DNA of 5,873 nucleotides from Tissierellia bacterium (GCA_012728775.1 JAAYEN010000118.1:1-5873), one strand, 5' to 3'; shown: positions 1 to 5,873, numbered from the stretch's first letter. The notes: generated by a model not told the origin, from the sequence alone. Numbers and translations: made by a program.

Positions 1-1
1 T

Positions 2-1528
2 GGTGGTTTTACTGCTGAATTTGGTGAAAATATCAAGAAAGAAATTCCTGAAGAATTTTCATTTACTATTACTAATTACAAACCTTTTGAATTACCAGTA
101 GAAAAGATTTGGGATCCTAGTATAAAAACTGAAGATATTCCTGAGTCTATCAGAGTATATTTGTTAAAAGATGGTAAACATTTACTTGATGCAAATAATG
201 AAAAAATATTTTTAGATTTAGATGAGTCTAATAATTGGAAGGGCGTATTTAAAAATCTAGCTCCAATTTCAATAGGTGGACTAAATTATAGCGTTAAAGA
301 AGATAGCGATAAATTTATTCCTACTTCCAATATAGTAGAATATACTAAAGTATATTTCGAAATTTTAAGAGAGTATAGTATCATTGATTTTTATGAATAT
401 ACTCATTTCGATTACTTATATGGAGGAGATAATAATGTAAAATCAATTCCATTTGTATTAACTGTAATCGATACAGAAGAATCAATTCCATTTGAATTGC
501 TTGTAAATGGAAAAGATAAATATTACTCTCATATATATTATCCTAATGACCATTGGGCTTTTAGACCATATAATGCAGGTTTTACTATTGGTCTAGATAC
601 AAAAAATCCAAAAATAGTCTCATCACATTATTATTATGATGATGAAAATAAAATTCCGTTCCCTGCCAATTATGGTGAGAGATGGAATACTGAATTAAGT
701 GCAGATGTATCTGGTGTTTACGAGTTAATGCTTAAAAAGCAAAAAGATGGAACATATATGTTGTATATACCAAGACTTCAAAATTTTGTTGAAGAAGAAA
801 CTCTATTAAAATTTGTAGAAGATAGTTTAAAATACACTAGTGAATATAAATTAGTTGTTACTAATAAATATCCACCTGAAGATAAAACAAAATATGGCGA
901 TCTAATAGTTACAAAAACTGTAATAGGTGGAACTGATGAAGAAGTATTTGAATTCAGATTGACACTAACGGATAAAAATGATGTGACATTAGAAGAAGCA
1001 TATGATTATCTAATTACAAAATTGTCTGAAATAATAGAAGAGGGAAAGATAGCCAGTGGTGAGATTTTTAATTTACGAAATGGTGAAAGTATAAGAATTA
1101 AACAAATCCCTTATACAACAAAATATGTAATTGAAGAATTAACTACAGAAGGCTACAGGGTTGTTGCAGAAAATTCAATAGGGGAAATAGGAGCACAAGA
1201 AACATTTGTGAACTTTATTAATATAAAGGAAAATCCTCCAGAAGAACCAGAAGAACCGTATGAACCAGAAGAGCCACCGGTTATATATCCGGATACTCCT
1301 GAAGTTCCAGAGGAAATAATAGAAACTCCAGAAATTCCACTTATACCATTAACACCAGCAATTCCAAAGGAAGCACCAAAAGCTCCAGAGGTTCCACGTG
1401 CACCATTGAGACCAGGAGAAGCTCCTAGGACATTTGATTGTGGAATTGGAATATATGGATTTATATTAGGAATAAGCTTAATGGCAATTGTATTTTTAGA
1501 AAGAAAAATGAAAAAAACACAAAGATAA
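2..1528 (+). CDS. Cell-surface adhesin with Cna_B-like and DUF7601-like domains, C-terminal part (5' end outside window)
   Basis: The frame is open from the window edge, so the true start lies upstream; 508 residues are visible. Residues 1-27 end a Cna_B-like domain (FTITNYK, Asn25 in the isopeptide position). A second Cna_B-like domain follows with Lys35 (VEKIWD), Glu100 (YSVKED) and Asn288 (VVTNKY), interrupted by about 180 inserted residues. Residues 299-409 resemble DUF7601, with Lys305 (VTKTV), Glu378/379 (YVIEEL) and Asn404 or Asn407. Such Lys-Glu-Asn sets normally form intramolecular isopeptide bonds that stiffen surface stalks. Residues 411-475 are a Pro/Glu-rich spanner, then comes PRTFDCG, a membrane segment at 481-499 and a basic tail (ERKMKKTQR), the layout of a sortase substrate. 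The sorting motif is abnormal, with Phe where Gly is expected. Domains are assigned by eye. The exact ligand and adhesin class are unknown. A bidirectional terminator lies just downstream. Confidence 0.85.
   Translation, partial: GGFTAEFGENIKKEIPEEFSFTITNYKPFELPVEKIWDPSIKTEDIPESIRVYLLKDGKHLLDANNEKIFLDLDESNNWKGVFKNLAPISIGGLNYSVKEDSDKFIPTSNIVEYTKVYFEILREYSIIDFYEYTHFDYLYGGDNNVKSIPFVLTVIDTEESIPFELLVNGKDKYYSHIYYPNDHWAFRPYNAGFTIGLDTKNPKIVSSHYYYDDENKIPFPANYGERWNTELSADVSGVYELMLKKQKDGTYMLYIPRLQNFVEEETLLKFVEDSLKYTSEYKLVVTNKYPPEDKTKYGDLIVTKTVIGGTDEEVFEFRLTLTDKNDVTLEEAYDYLITKLSEIIEEGKIASGEIFNLRNGESIRIKQIPYTTKYVIEELTTEGYRVVAENSIGEIGAQETFVNFINIKENPPEEPEEPYEPEEPPVIYPDTPEVPEEIIETPEIPLIPLTPAIPKEAPKAPEVPRAPLRPGEAPRTFDCGIGIYGFILGISLMAIVFLERKMKKTQR
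305..844 (+). other. Large insertion inside a Cna_B-like domain of the upstream surface protein
   Basis: The Cna_B-like fold starts normally (Lys35, then strands up to the YSVKED segment ending at residue 101) and its expected last strand, YKLVVTNKY, appears only at residue 282. In an ordinary Cna_B domain these elements are separated by roughly 10-20 residues; here about 180 intervene. The insert is rich in Tyr, Phe, Asp and Lys and has aromatic clusters (for example HIYYPNDHWAFRPYN and SSHYYYDDENK). I do not recognise a family in it. It could be a ligand-binding module displayed on the stalk, or a diverged separate domain that merely ends in a Cna_B-like strand. Boundaries are approximate. 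Confidence 0.5.
1232..1423 (+). other. Proline-rich wall-spanning segment
   Basis: Residues 411-474 of the partial protein carry a proline about every third residue, first as acidic EEP-type units and then as more hydrophobic and basic units (IPL, APK, VPR, APL). Segments like this sit just before sortase motifs in Gram-positive wall proteins and are thought to thread through peptidoglycan. The gradient from acidic to basic toward the membrane is visible directly. The opposite strand of this stretch yields a Gly/Ser-rich open frame that is only a shadow. Confidence 0.75.
1424..1525 (+). other. Degenerate LPXTG-like cell-wall sorting signal and membrane anchor
   Basis: The C-terminus reads PRTFDCG (residues 475-481), then a hydrophobic stretch at 481-499 and the basic tail ERKMKKTQR. 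This has the tripartite order of a sortase substrate: motif, membrane span, positive tail. In related anaerobic cocci the motif is commonly of the form PKTGD followed by a GIGIY-like start of the span. Here the Thr is kept, but the Gly after it, which supplies the cleavage junction, is Phe (codon TTT), and a Cys follows the Asp. Either the motif still works with a divergent sortase or the protein now stays membrane-anchored. Confidence 0.6.
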
Positions 1529-1552
1529 AGAATTGATATAAAGATCTTTATC

Positions 1553-1592
1553 AATATTAAACCCTCAACAATTAAGTTGAGGGTTTAATATT
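1553..1592. terminator. Bidirectional intrinsic terminator between convergent genes
   Basis: A perfect 17-bp inverted repeat (1553-1569 and 1576-1592) with a 6-nt AATTAA loop has a GC-containing core, ACCCTCAAC/GTTGAGGGT, flanked by A/T runs. Read on + it follows the surface-protein stop by 24 nt and ends in TTTAATATTTAAAATTT. Read on - it begins 6 nt after the coaBC stop codon, and the second arm again ends in TTTAATATT. Its symmetry and its place between two convergent stop codons support termination in both directions. Confidence 0.9.
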
Positions 1593-1598
1593 TAAAAT

Positions 1599-2798
1599 TT
1601 AGAACAATTTTTCAACTCTATCTAGAATTTTGCCAGCCAAATCTAATTTTGACATAAGATCTAGCTCTTCAGAATTTTCGTTTTTATCGATTATTGTAAC
1701 AGCATTTGTGTCTGATTTAAAACCAGCGTCTTTTCTTTTAATATTATTAATGACAATCATATCGAAATTTTTTGCTTTTAATTTCTTTATTCCATTTTCA
1801 ATTTCATTTTGTGATTCTGCAGCAAAACCAACTATAATTTGCTTATCTTTCAGTTCTCCCATAGTCTTTGCAATATCAGGATTTTGTACGAGGGGGATGC
1901 TCATTTTATCTTTAGAGCTTTCCTTTTTTATTTTTTCATTTATATAATTTTCAGGTCTAAAATCTGCAGGAGCTGCTGACTTTATTAAAACGTCAGTATT
2001 CTTAAATTCTTTTTTTACTGCATCAAACATTTCCAAAGTTGAATTAATTGGAATAAATTTTTCTACTTTAGGGGGTTTTAAATTTGTAGGTCCACTAATT
2101 AAAGTTACTACTGCTCCTCTTTTTGAGGCTTCTTCTGCCAACGCATACCCCATTTTTCCACTGGAGTGATTAGTTAAATATCTTACAGGGTCTATAGCTT
2201 CTTGAGTAGGTCCTGCAGTTATAGTAAACTTTTTTCCAGCTAAATCTTTTTCTCGAAGAGCAAAATCTATTTCTTCTACTATTTCTTCAGGTTCTAGCAT
2301 TTTTCCATCCCCAACGTCAAGGCATGCAAGTAAGTCAGTATGAGTTCCCAATATGGTTATACCTCTATCCCTTAACTTTTGCATATTTTCTCTATTAGCT
2401 GGGCTGTTTAACATGAAGGTATTCATAGCAGGTACTATTATAACAGGACAACGATGAGCTAGAAAAATGTTAGTCAAAAGGTTGTCCCCTATTCCATTTG
2501 CAAATTTTGCAATGGTATTGGCAGTAGCAGGAGCAATTACAATAATATCTGCCCACTTAGCCAGTTCAATATGTTCTACTTCAGCAGAAATTGGATAGTC
2601 TGAAAACATTTCTGTGTGAACATAGTTATCTGTCATAGTTTGGAAGGTAATAGGTTTAACAAATTCGGTGGCTGATTTAGTCATTACAACCTTAACCTTT
2701 GCCCCTTGTTTTCTTAATATAGAACAAATTCCAGGAGATTTGTATATGGATATTCCACCAGTCACTCCTAAAAGTATTTTTTTATCTTTTAATTTCAT
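1599..2798 (-). CDS. coaBC: Bifunctional phosphopantothenoylcysteine decarboxylase / phosphopantothenate-cysteine ligase
   Basis: This cytoplasmic enzyme carries out two consecutive steps of coenzyme A synthesis: CoaB joins cysteine to 4'-phosphopantothenate using CTP, and the FMN-dependent CoaC domain decarboxylates the product to 4'-phosphopantetheine. The 399 residues match the usual family length. The CoaC half (about 1-185) has the nucleotide-binding GVTGGIS at 11-17, the catalytic His76 in VEHIELA, the PAMN motif at 123-126 and the flap Cys159. The CoaB half (about 188-399) has TAGPTQE, Asn210 in TNHSSGKMG and Lys289 in EKIKK, matching known E. coli positions 210 and 289. Two departures are the usual PXMNXXMW motif ending in Leu130 instead of Trp, and ACL instead of ACG after the flap Cys. 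The ATG is supported by AAAGGAG 9 nt upstream and an in-frame stop further upstream. It appears to be transcribed alone, convergent with one surface gene and divergent from the other. Confidence 0.96.
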   Translation of the reverse strand: MKLKDKKILLGVTGGISIYKSPGICSILRKQGAKVKVVMTKSATEFVKPITFQTMTDNYVHTEMFSDYPISAEVEHIELAKWADIIVIAPATANTIAKFANGIGDNLLTNIFLAHRCPVIIVPAMNTFMLNSPANRENMQKLRDRGITILGTHTDLLACLDVGDGKMLEPEEIVEEIDFALREKDLAGKKFTITAGPTQEAIDPVRYLTNHSSGKMGYALAEEASKRGAVVTLISGPTNLKPPKVEKFIPINSTLEMFDAVKKEFKNTDVLIKSAAPADFRPENYINEKIKKESSKDKMSIPLVQNPDIAKTMGELKDKQIIVGFAAESQNEIENGIKKLKAKNFDMIVINNIKRKDAGFKSDTNAVTIIDKNENSEELDLMSKLDLAGKILDRVEKLF

Positions 2799-2807
2799 AA
2801 GAATCGA

Positions 2808-2814
2808 CTCCTTT
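2808..2814 (-). promoter_or_regulatory. Ribosome binding site of coaBC
   Basis: On the - strand this reads AAAGGAG, 9 nt before the ATG at 2798. It is a strong Shine-Dalgarno match and fixes the start; an in-frame TAA at 2826-2828 excludes a longer protein. Confidence 0.85.
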
Positions 2815-2890
2815 GTAAGATTATTTTAACATATTAAAGCAAATATATGGACAAAATCTATAAATTTAATTGTCTGAAACGTGCTTAATA

Positions 2891-2909
2891 TTACAATTTC
2901 GTTACAATT
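2891..2909 (+). repeat. Pair of TTACAATT direct repeats, 11 bp apart
   Basis: TTACAATT occurs at 2891-2898 and again at 2902-2909, a start-to-start distance of 11 bp, about one helical turn. The second copy lies within a small inverted repeat, CGTTA-N7-TAACG (2900-2916). Such phasing fits a protein binding one face of DNA, but short A/T words recur by chance in sequence this AT-rich. Confidence 0.4.
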
Positions 2910-2941
2910 ATTAACGGGGATTGAATTAAATATTAAAAAAG

Positions 2942-2961
2942 TATTTTATATATATAAAATA
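2942..2961. repeat. 20-bp perfect A/T palindrome upstream of the BspA-like gene
   Basis: The 20 bases from TATTTT to AAAATA read identically on both strands, with an alternating TA centre. It lies 16-21 nt after a -35-like TTGAAT, so it may overlap a -10 element. It could serve as an operator, an easily melted promoter segment, or simply reflect low complexity. Confidence 0.4.
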
Positions 2962-2963
2962 TC

Positions 2964-2985
2964 ACTTAATAATTACTTAATAATT
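2964..2985 (+). repeat. Exact 11-bp tandem duplication in the leader of the BspA-like gene
   Basis: ACTTAATAATT occurs twice back to back (2964-2974 and 2975-2985), ending 7 nt before the Shine-Dalgarno region. Two exact copies at one helical turn suggest either a recent slippage duplication or a regulator site. It probably lies in the promoter or the 5' leader, though the transcription start is not known. Confidence 0.7.
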
Positions 2986-2991
2986 ATCTAA

Positions 2992-2999
2992 AGAGGTGG
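2992..2999 (+). promoter_or_regulatory. Ribosome binding site of the BspA-like gene
   Basis: The sequence AGAGGTGG contains GAGGTG, which pairs with the 16S rRNA 3' end, and lies about 5 nt from the ATG at 3004. An in-frame TAA at 2989-2991 shows that the coding sequence cannot start earlier. Confidence 0.8.
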
Positions 3000-3003
3000 C
3001 ATT

Positions 3004-3090
3004 ATGAAAAGGAAATTATCAAAGAAAATATTGTCTTTATTATTGGCTTTAATTATGTTGTTTGGGCCAATGATTAATATTTCTTATGCG
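3004..3090 (+). other. Signal peptide of the BspA-like protein
   Basis: Residues 1-29: a basic N-region (MKRKLSKK), a hydrophobic core (ILSLLLALIMLFGPM) and a small-residue cleavage site after Ala29 (ISYA before LEN). These are the features of a Sec signal cut by signal peptidase I. There is no lipobox cysteine. Confidence 0.9.
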
Positions 3091-5873
3091 TTAGAAAATA
3101 ATGGGGAAACCTTAACTCCAATAACTACAGGAGAATTGGAAGTACCTATTACAACGATAGAAGAATCAGAAAAAACAATAATAACAACGGGAGAGGAATA
3201 TGGGATTTTAGAAGAATCAGATACATATTTACAATTCATTCCTAATGAGTCTAAATCTCAAGAAATTGTTACAAGTGAAAATTTTCTTGAAGTTTCTCCT
3301 GTTAATGAAGAAAAAGAGATAAAAAAAGAACTGGCTCAACCTATAGAAAAAAAAGAAGATATTATAAATCTTGAAAATAATGTGAAAGAGAATTCAGATT
3401 CAAAATTAAAACCTCAACAGACTGTTCCAGAGTCTGTTCTTTCTGATAACAGAATAAAAAACTCAAAACCGTCTAATGAATTTCAAACTGAAGATGTTTT
3501 TTTGAAAAATAAAATTGAAATTCCAGATATTATGGCTAGAAACTTTCAGATGAATTTACTTCAAATGGAATCAGGGATTTTTACATATGAGCTGATAGAT
3601 GGAGGAGTTAAAATTACAGGTTTTGTTTCTGGAATGGAGACAGTAAATTTAGTAATACCCGATACCATTAATTCGCAACCAGTAATTAGCATTGGAGATA
3701 GAGCATTTTTTCAAAAAGGTATTGAAAATCTTACTTTAGGAAATAATGTAAAAGTAATTGAACAGTATGCATTTGCTGCAAATAATATTTCCGAATTAAC
3801 ACTTCCAGATTCTTTGGAGACTATTGGAATTAACAGTTTTAGAGATAATTTATTGCCATCTCTAGATACAAAAAATGTGGAGACTATTGAAACCAGTGCA
3901 TTTGCCAATAATCAATTAAAGGATGTCATTTTTGGAAGTATAAAAAATATTGGGGACACAGTATTTATAAATAATCAACTAGAGAAGGTAAGTATCTCTG
4001 AAAGTATAGAAAGTTTTGGAACTAGCGTTTTTGCATATAATGATAGGTACGTTTTAGTAGAGACGAATAGTCCAATAATTGTTACAGAAAAAACTGAAAA
4101 TGGTTTTGGTCATGTTGTAAATCCAGTAACAATAACGGTTAGATTTTTAGACGAAGTAAGTGGTGAACAACTTTTAAATGACCAAGTTTTTGGAAATGAA
4201 TTTACTGATATAAACGGCATTATTGTTTTAGGCGAAGAAAATACTTATACTCCCCCAACAATTTCTGGGTATGTACCAGTAAGTACGCCAATTGTTTTTG
4301 TTCCAGATTCAGTTGATTATGTGCTTGAAGTTTATTATAGAAATACAAGCACTATACCTAGAATAGAGTTAATAAATACTCCAAGAATAGAACCAGATGG
4401 AGATGGTTCAGAAAGTGTTTTATTGTCTTTTGTTAAAGCTACAGATTTAAATGGAAATGATATTTCAAGTAATATTACCGTAGAGCCTACAAGTATAGAT
4501 ACATCAATACCTGGCAATCACAAGGTTACCTATACTGTAACTGATGAATTAGGAAATACTGGTACACGTACAGTAGATATTTTTGTGGGTACAGACTGGT
4601 ACGATTTCCCTCTAGGAAATGGCTGGGTTCTTGGAGATTTTATTTACGACGGAAACAAAGTTTTAGGATTTAGTGACTCAGGATTAGCTAAAGTAACTAC
4701 GGAAAAGAATTTGATACTTCCACATATTAATCCTGCTGATGGAGTTACTATAATTGACACCGTAGGAGTTAATCACGACCCAACTACTACTTCCTTTAGG
4801 AAAAGAGGTTTAGTTTCTGTAAGTGATTTTAATGATAATATAAAAGTTATAGAAGGTTCCTATGGACCATATTTAGCAGATCGAATTAAAGGTGGCTTTG
4901 AAGGGAATGCAATAACGGAAGTTAATTTAATTAATTTGGAACATGCCGGAGCTTATTCTTTTTATCAAAATAGACTTACATCCATTAATTTTCCAAAATT
5001 AAAATATATAGATTCTGTTACTTTTACAAGTAATCCAATTACTAGTATTAATGCAGACGACTTACCCTTGGTAGAATATGTTGGTTCATCAGCTTTTTCA
5101 GGCAGTAAAATAGTTTCGCTTAATATGCCTTCACTTAAAGAAACTGGTTCTGCTGCATTTATTAGTAATCCAATTTCAGAAGGATATTTTCCATCCCTTG
5201 TTAAAATTGGTCCTAATACTTTTGCAAGTAATAAGTTTACAGAGATGACAAAGGAAAGTTTTCCTGTAATTGAAATAATAGGAAGCGGAGCATTTAGAAG
5301 TAATCTAATAACTAATATAGATTTGCCTACTTTAATTAGAATTGAAGATGGAGCAGGATCTTCTAACGGAGCTTTTGTAGGCAATCAAATTACTACAATC
5401 TTCCCAGGAGGTTTACAAAATTTAGAGTATTTAGGTGATTATACATTCTATAATCAAAATATCTCTAATGTTCCTGAAGACGCGCTATCAAATTTAAGTG
5501 AAATTGGTGTAAGTGCATTTTATGGAAATAATATAACAGAAATTACTTTGCCAATAATTAATAATATTGAACCAGGAGCCTTTATAGGGAATCCAGGTTT
5601 GCCTGAATATGACAATCTAGTAGTAATTTGGGCGAATTCTGACAATACTCACCCCAATAGAGAAAATTATATAATTAATCCTTTAAATGAAACTGTAGAA
5701 GGTCCATTTAATGAGGAGGATTTTATATGGGATCCAAATGATTACAATAGAGTTCTTGGATTTAGCACTTTGGGAAGAGAAAAATATGAGCAATTAGACG
5801 AAAAAGAGATACATTTTCCAGATAGAGCGAGAACTGTGGGTAATTATGCTTTTAGGAGTTTACAAGGCTTAAA
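3004..5873 (+). CDS. Secreted BspA-like leucine-rich-repeat surface protein, N-terminal part (3' end outside window)
   Basis: The frame is open from this ATG to the window end, giving 956 residues with no stop. Domains in order: signal peptide 1-29 (basic MKRKLSKK, hydrophobic core, likely cleavage after SYA); an acidic and Lys-rich, probably disordered linker about 30-190; an LRR N-cap about 192-228 (TYELIDGGVKITGF); LRR array 1 about 229-350; a MucBP-like domain 375-446; an Ig-like domain about 452-529 resembling DUF5011 (YTVTDELGNTG); a cap of GDF...VLGFS type from 544; LRR array 2 about 631-873; and another such cap from 906 followed by a new LRR (VGNYAFRSL). The repeats match the Treponema pallidum/BspA type (LRR_5). 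BspA-like proteins of oral anaerobes bind host matrix or other bacteria, so adhesion is likely, but the ligand is unknown. Any wall anchor would lie beyond the window. Confidence 0.9.
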   Translation, partial: MKRKLSKKILSLLLALIMLFGPMINISYALENNGETLTPITTGELEVPITTIEESEKTIITTGEEYGILEESDTYLQFIPNESKSQEIVTSENFLEVSPVNEEKEIKKELAQPIEKKEDIINLENNVKENSDSKLKPQQTVPESVLSDNRIKNSKPSNEFQTEDVFLKNKIEIPDIMARNFQMNLLQMESGIFTYELIDGGVKITGFVSGMETVNLVIPDTINSQPVISIGDRAFFQKGIENLTLGNNVKVIEQYAFAANNISELTLPDSLETIGINSFRDNLLPSLDTKNVETIETSAFANNQLKDVIFGSIKNIGDTVFINNQLEKVSISESIESFGTSVFAYNDRYVLVETNSPIIVTEKTENGFGHVVNPVTITVRFLDEVSGEQLLNDQVFGNEFTDINGIIVLGEENTYTPPTISGYVPVSTPIVFVPDSVDYVLEVYYRNTSTIPRIELINTPRIEPDGDGSESVLLSFVKATDLNGNDISSNITVEPTSIDTSIPGNHKVTYTVTDELGNTGTRTVDIFVGTDWYDFPLGNGWVLGDFIYDGNKVLGFSDSGLAKVTTEKNLILPHINPADGVTIIDTVGVNHDPTTTSFRKRGLVSVSDFNDNIKVIEGSYGPYLADRIKGGFEGNAITEVNLINLEHAGAYSFYQNRLTSINFPKLKYIDSVTFTSNPITSINADDLPLVEYVGSSAFSGSKIVSLNMPSLKETGSAAFISNPISEGYFPSLVKIGPNTFASNKFTEMTKESFPVIEIIGSGAFRSNLITNIDLPTLIRIEDGAGSSNGAFVGNQITTIFPGGLQNLEYLGDYTFYNQNISNVPEDALSNLSEIGVSAFYGNNITEITLPIINNIEPGAFIGNPGLPEYDNLVVIWANSDNTHPNRENYIINPLNETVEGPFNEEDFIWDPNDYNRVLGFSTLGREKYEQLDEKEIHFPDRARTVGNYAFRSLQGL
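3688..4050 (+). repeat. BspA-type leucine-rich-repeat array 1 (about 5-6 units)
   Basis: Units of 21-22 residues follow the pattern xxAFxxNxIxxLxLPxSLxxIG, for example QYAFAANNISELTLPDSLE. Five units are clear, starting at DRAF, QYAF, INSF, TSAF and DTVF, with a partial sixth at TSVF. The DNA copies have diverged, so this is a protein-level repeat rather than a recombination-prone DNA repeat. Confidence 0.85.
4126..4341 (+). other. MucBP-like domain
   Basis: Residues 375-446 begin VTITVRFLDEVSGEQL and end VLEVYYRN, with TYTPPTISGYVPV between. The alternating first strand with an acidic turn, the central GY, and the closing V-x-YY strand are typical of MucBP/SLH-associated beta domains of wall proteins. 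The match is by eye. Confidence 0.6.
4357..4590 (+). other. Bacterial Ig-like domain (DUF5011-like)
   Basis: Residues 452-529 show ATDLNGNDIS, then IDTSIPGNHKVTYTVTDELG and a final TRTVDIFV strand. The D-x-x-G, PG-x-Y and V-x-D-x-x-GN pattern is that of extracellular Ig-like spacer domains (DUF5011/HYR-like). It probably acts as a rigid spacer between the two LRR arrays. Confidence 0.7.
4894..5620 (+). repeat. BspA-type leucine-rich-repeat array 2 (about 10-11 units)
   Basis: Residues 631-873 hold consecutive units starting at GGFEGN, YSFYQN, VTFTSN, SAFSGS, AAFISN, NTFASN, GAFRSN, GAFVGN, YTFYNQ, SAFYGN and GAFIGN. Most are 20-24 residues long. The seventh is extended by an insertion (EDGAGSSN) before the next GAF. 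Compared with array 1, these units often lack the LPxSL strand and use FP or MP with a shorter turn. Confidence 0.85.

Larger units (their letters stand above)
2799..3003. promoter_or_regulatory. Divergent intergenic region between coaBC and the BspA-like gene
   Basis: This very AT-rich 205-bp spacer must hold promoters for both flanking genes. For coaBC, a weak -35-like TTGTCC (2849-2854, - strand) lies upstream of the TATGTTAAAATAAT tract near 2820-2833, but no pairing has ideal spacing. For the + strand gene, TTGAAT (2921-2926) stands upstream of the A/T palindrome at 2942-2961 and could be a -35. Both assignments are weak. I see no open frame, tRNA or recognisable riboswitch in it. The repeats in its right half are listed separately. 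Confidence 0.6.

Noticed and set aside
161..163. TTG at 161 as a possible start codon of the first gene
   Set aside because: The same frame stays open to the window edge and upstream residues continue a clear Cna_B-like domain (FTITNYK, VEKIWD), so this TTG is an internal leucine.
1538..1551. 14-bp palindrome ATAAAGATCTTTAT just before the terminator
   Set aside because: Perfect but AT-rich and only 7 bp per arm with no loop. It may aid termination, but I cannot support a separate function.
1153..1554. Open frame on the - strand with Gly/Ser-rich product
   Set aside because: It is the antisense of the proline-rich spanner, whose CCA-type codons read as TGG/GGx-like codons in reverse. It overlaps the terminator and has no supporting family.
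1630..1947. Open frame on the + strand inside coaBC
   Set aside because: It lies wholly antisense to a strongly supported enzyme gene, and its hydrophobic product has no recognisable motif.
3711..3908. Short - strand open frame within the BspA-like gene
   Set aside because: Antisense to LRR array 1; it exists because the repeats lack reverse-strand stops.
4335..4517. Short - strand open frame within the Ig-like domain
   Set aside because: Antisense to a clear domain, with no ribosome binding support seen.
4965..5384. 139-codon - strand open frame with pseudo-repeats
   Set aside because: It mirrors LRR array 2 on the other strand; its apparent periodicity comes from the real repeats.
3688..5620. 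Tandem LRR coding units as a CRISPR or DNA repeat array
   Set aside because: The DNA units are diverged and variable in length. Periodicity is at the protein level only, without identical repeats and spacers.

Overview
The window (5,873 bp, AT-rich, by eye around one third G+C or less, heavy use of ATA, AGA and TTA codons) looks like chromosomal DNA from a low-GC Gram-positive anaerobe. The combination of Cna_B/DUF7601 wall-protein modules, BspA-type leucine-rich repeats and a GIGIYGFILG-type membrane anchor is what I associate with Peptoniphilaceae/Tissierellia (Peptoniphilus, Anaerococcus, Helcococcus and relatives). That placement is inference from family knowledge, not a database match.

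Layout. (1) Positions 2-1528, + strand: the C-terminal 508 residues of a large cell-surface adhesin that begins before the window. It holds the end of one Cna_B-like domain, a second Cna_B-like domain with a very large insertion, a DUF7601-like domain, a proline-rich wall spanner, and a C-terminal anchor whose LPXTG-type motif is degenerate (PRTFD). (2) Positions 1553-1592: a perfect 17-bp inverted repeat between two convergent genes, almost certainly a bidirectional terminator. (3) Positions 1599-2798, - strand: a full-length coaBC gene, the bifunctional coenzyme A biosynthesis enzyme and the only housekeeping gene here. (4) Positions 2799-3003: a divergent 205-bp intergenic region with the start signals for coaBC and for the next gene, including an exact 11-bp tandem repeat, a second pair of 8-mers also 11 bp apart, and a 20-bp palindrome. 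(5) Positions 3004 to the window end, + strand: the N-terminal 956 residues of a secreted BspA-like protein (signal peptide, disordered linker, LRR array, MucBP-like domain, bacterial Ig-like domain, second LRR array, start of a third module).

The two flanking genes both encode modular surface proteins, probably for adhesion to host or other bacteria. coaBC sits between them as its own transcription unit and has no evident functional link to them. I found no RNA genes, CRISPR arrays, insertion sequences or phage genes. I see no convincing new multi-gene system. The points most worth checking are the degenerate sorting signal, the inserted Cna_B domain, the phased repeats upstream of the BspA-like gene, and the repeated cap-plus-LRR architecture.
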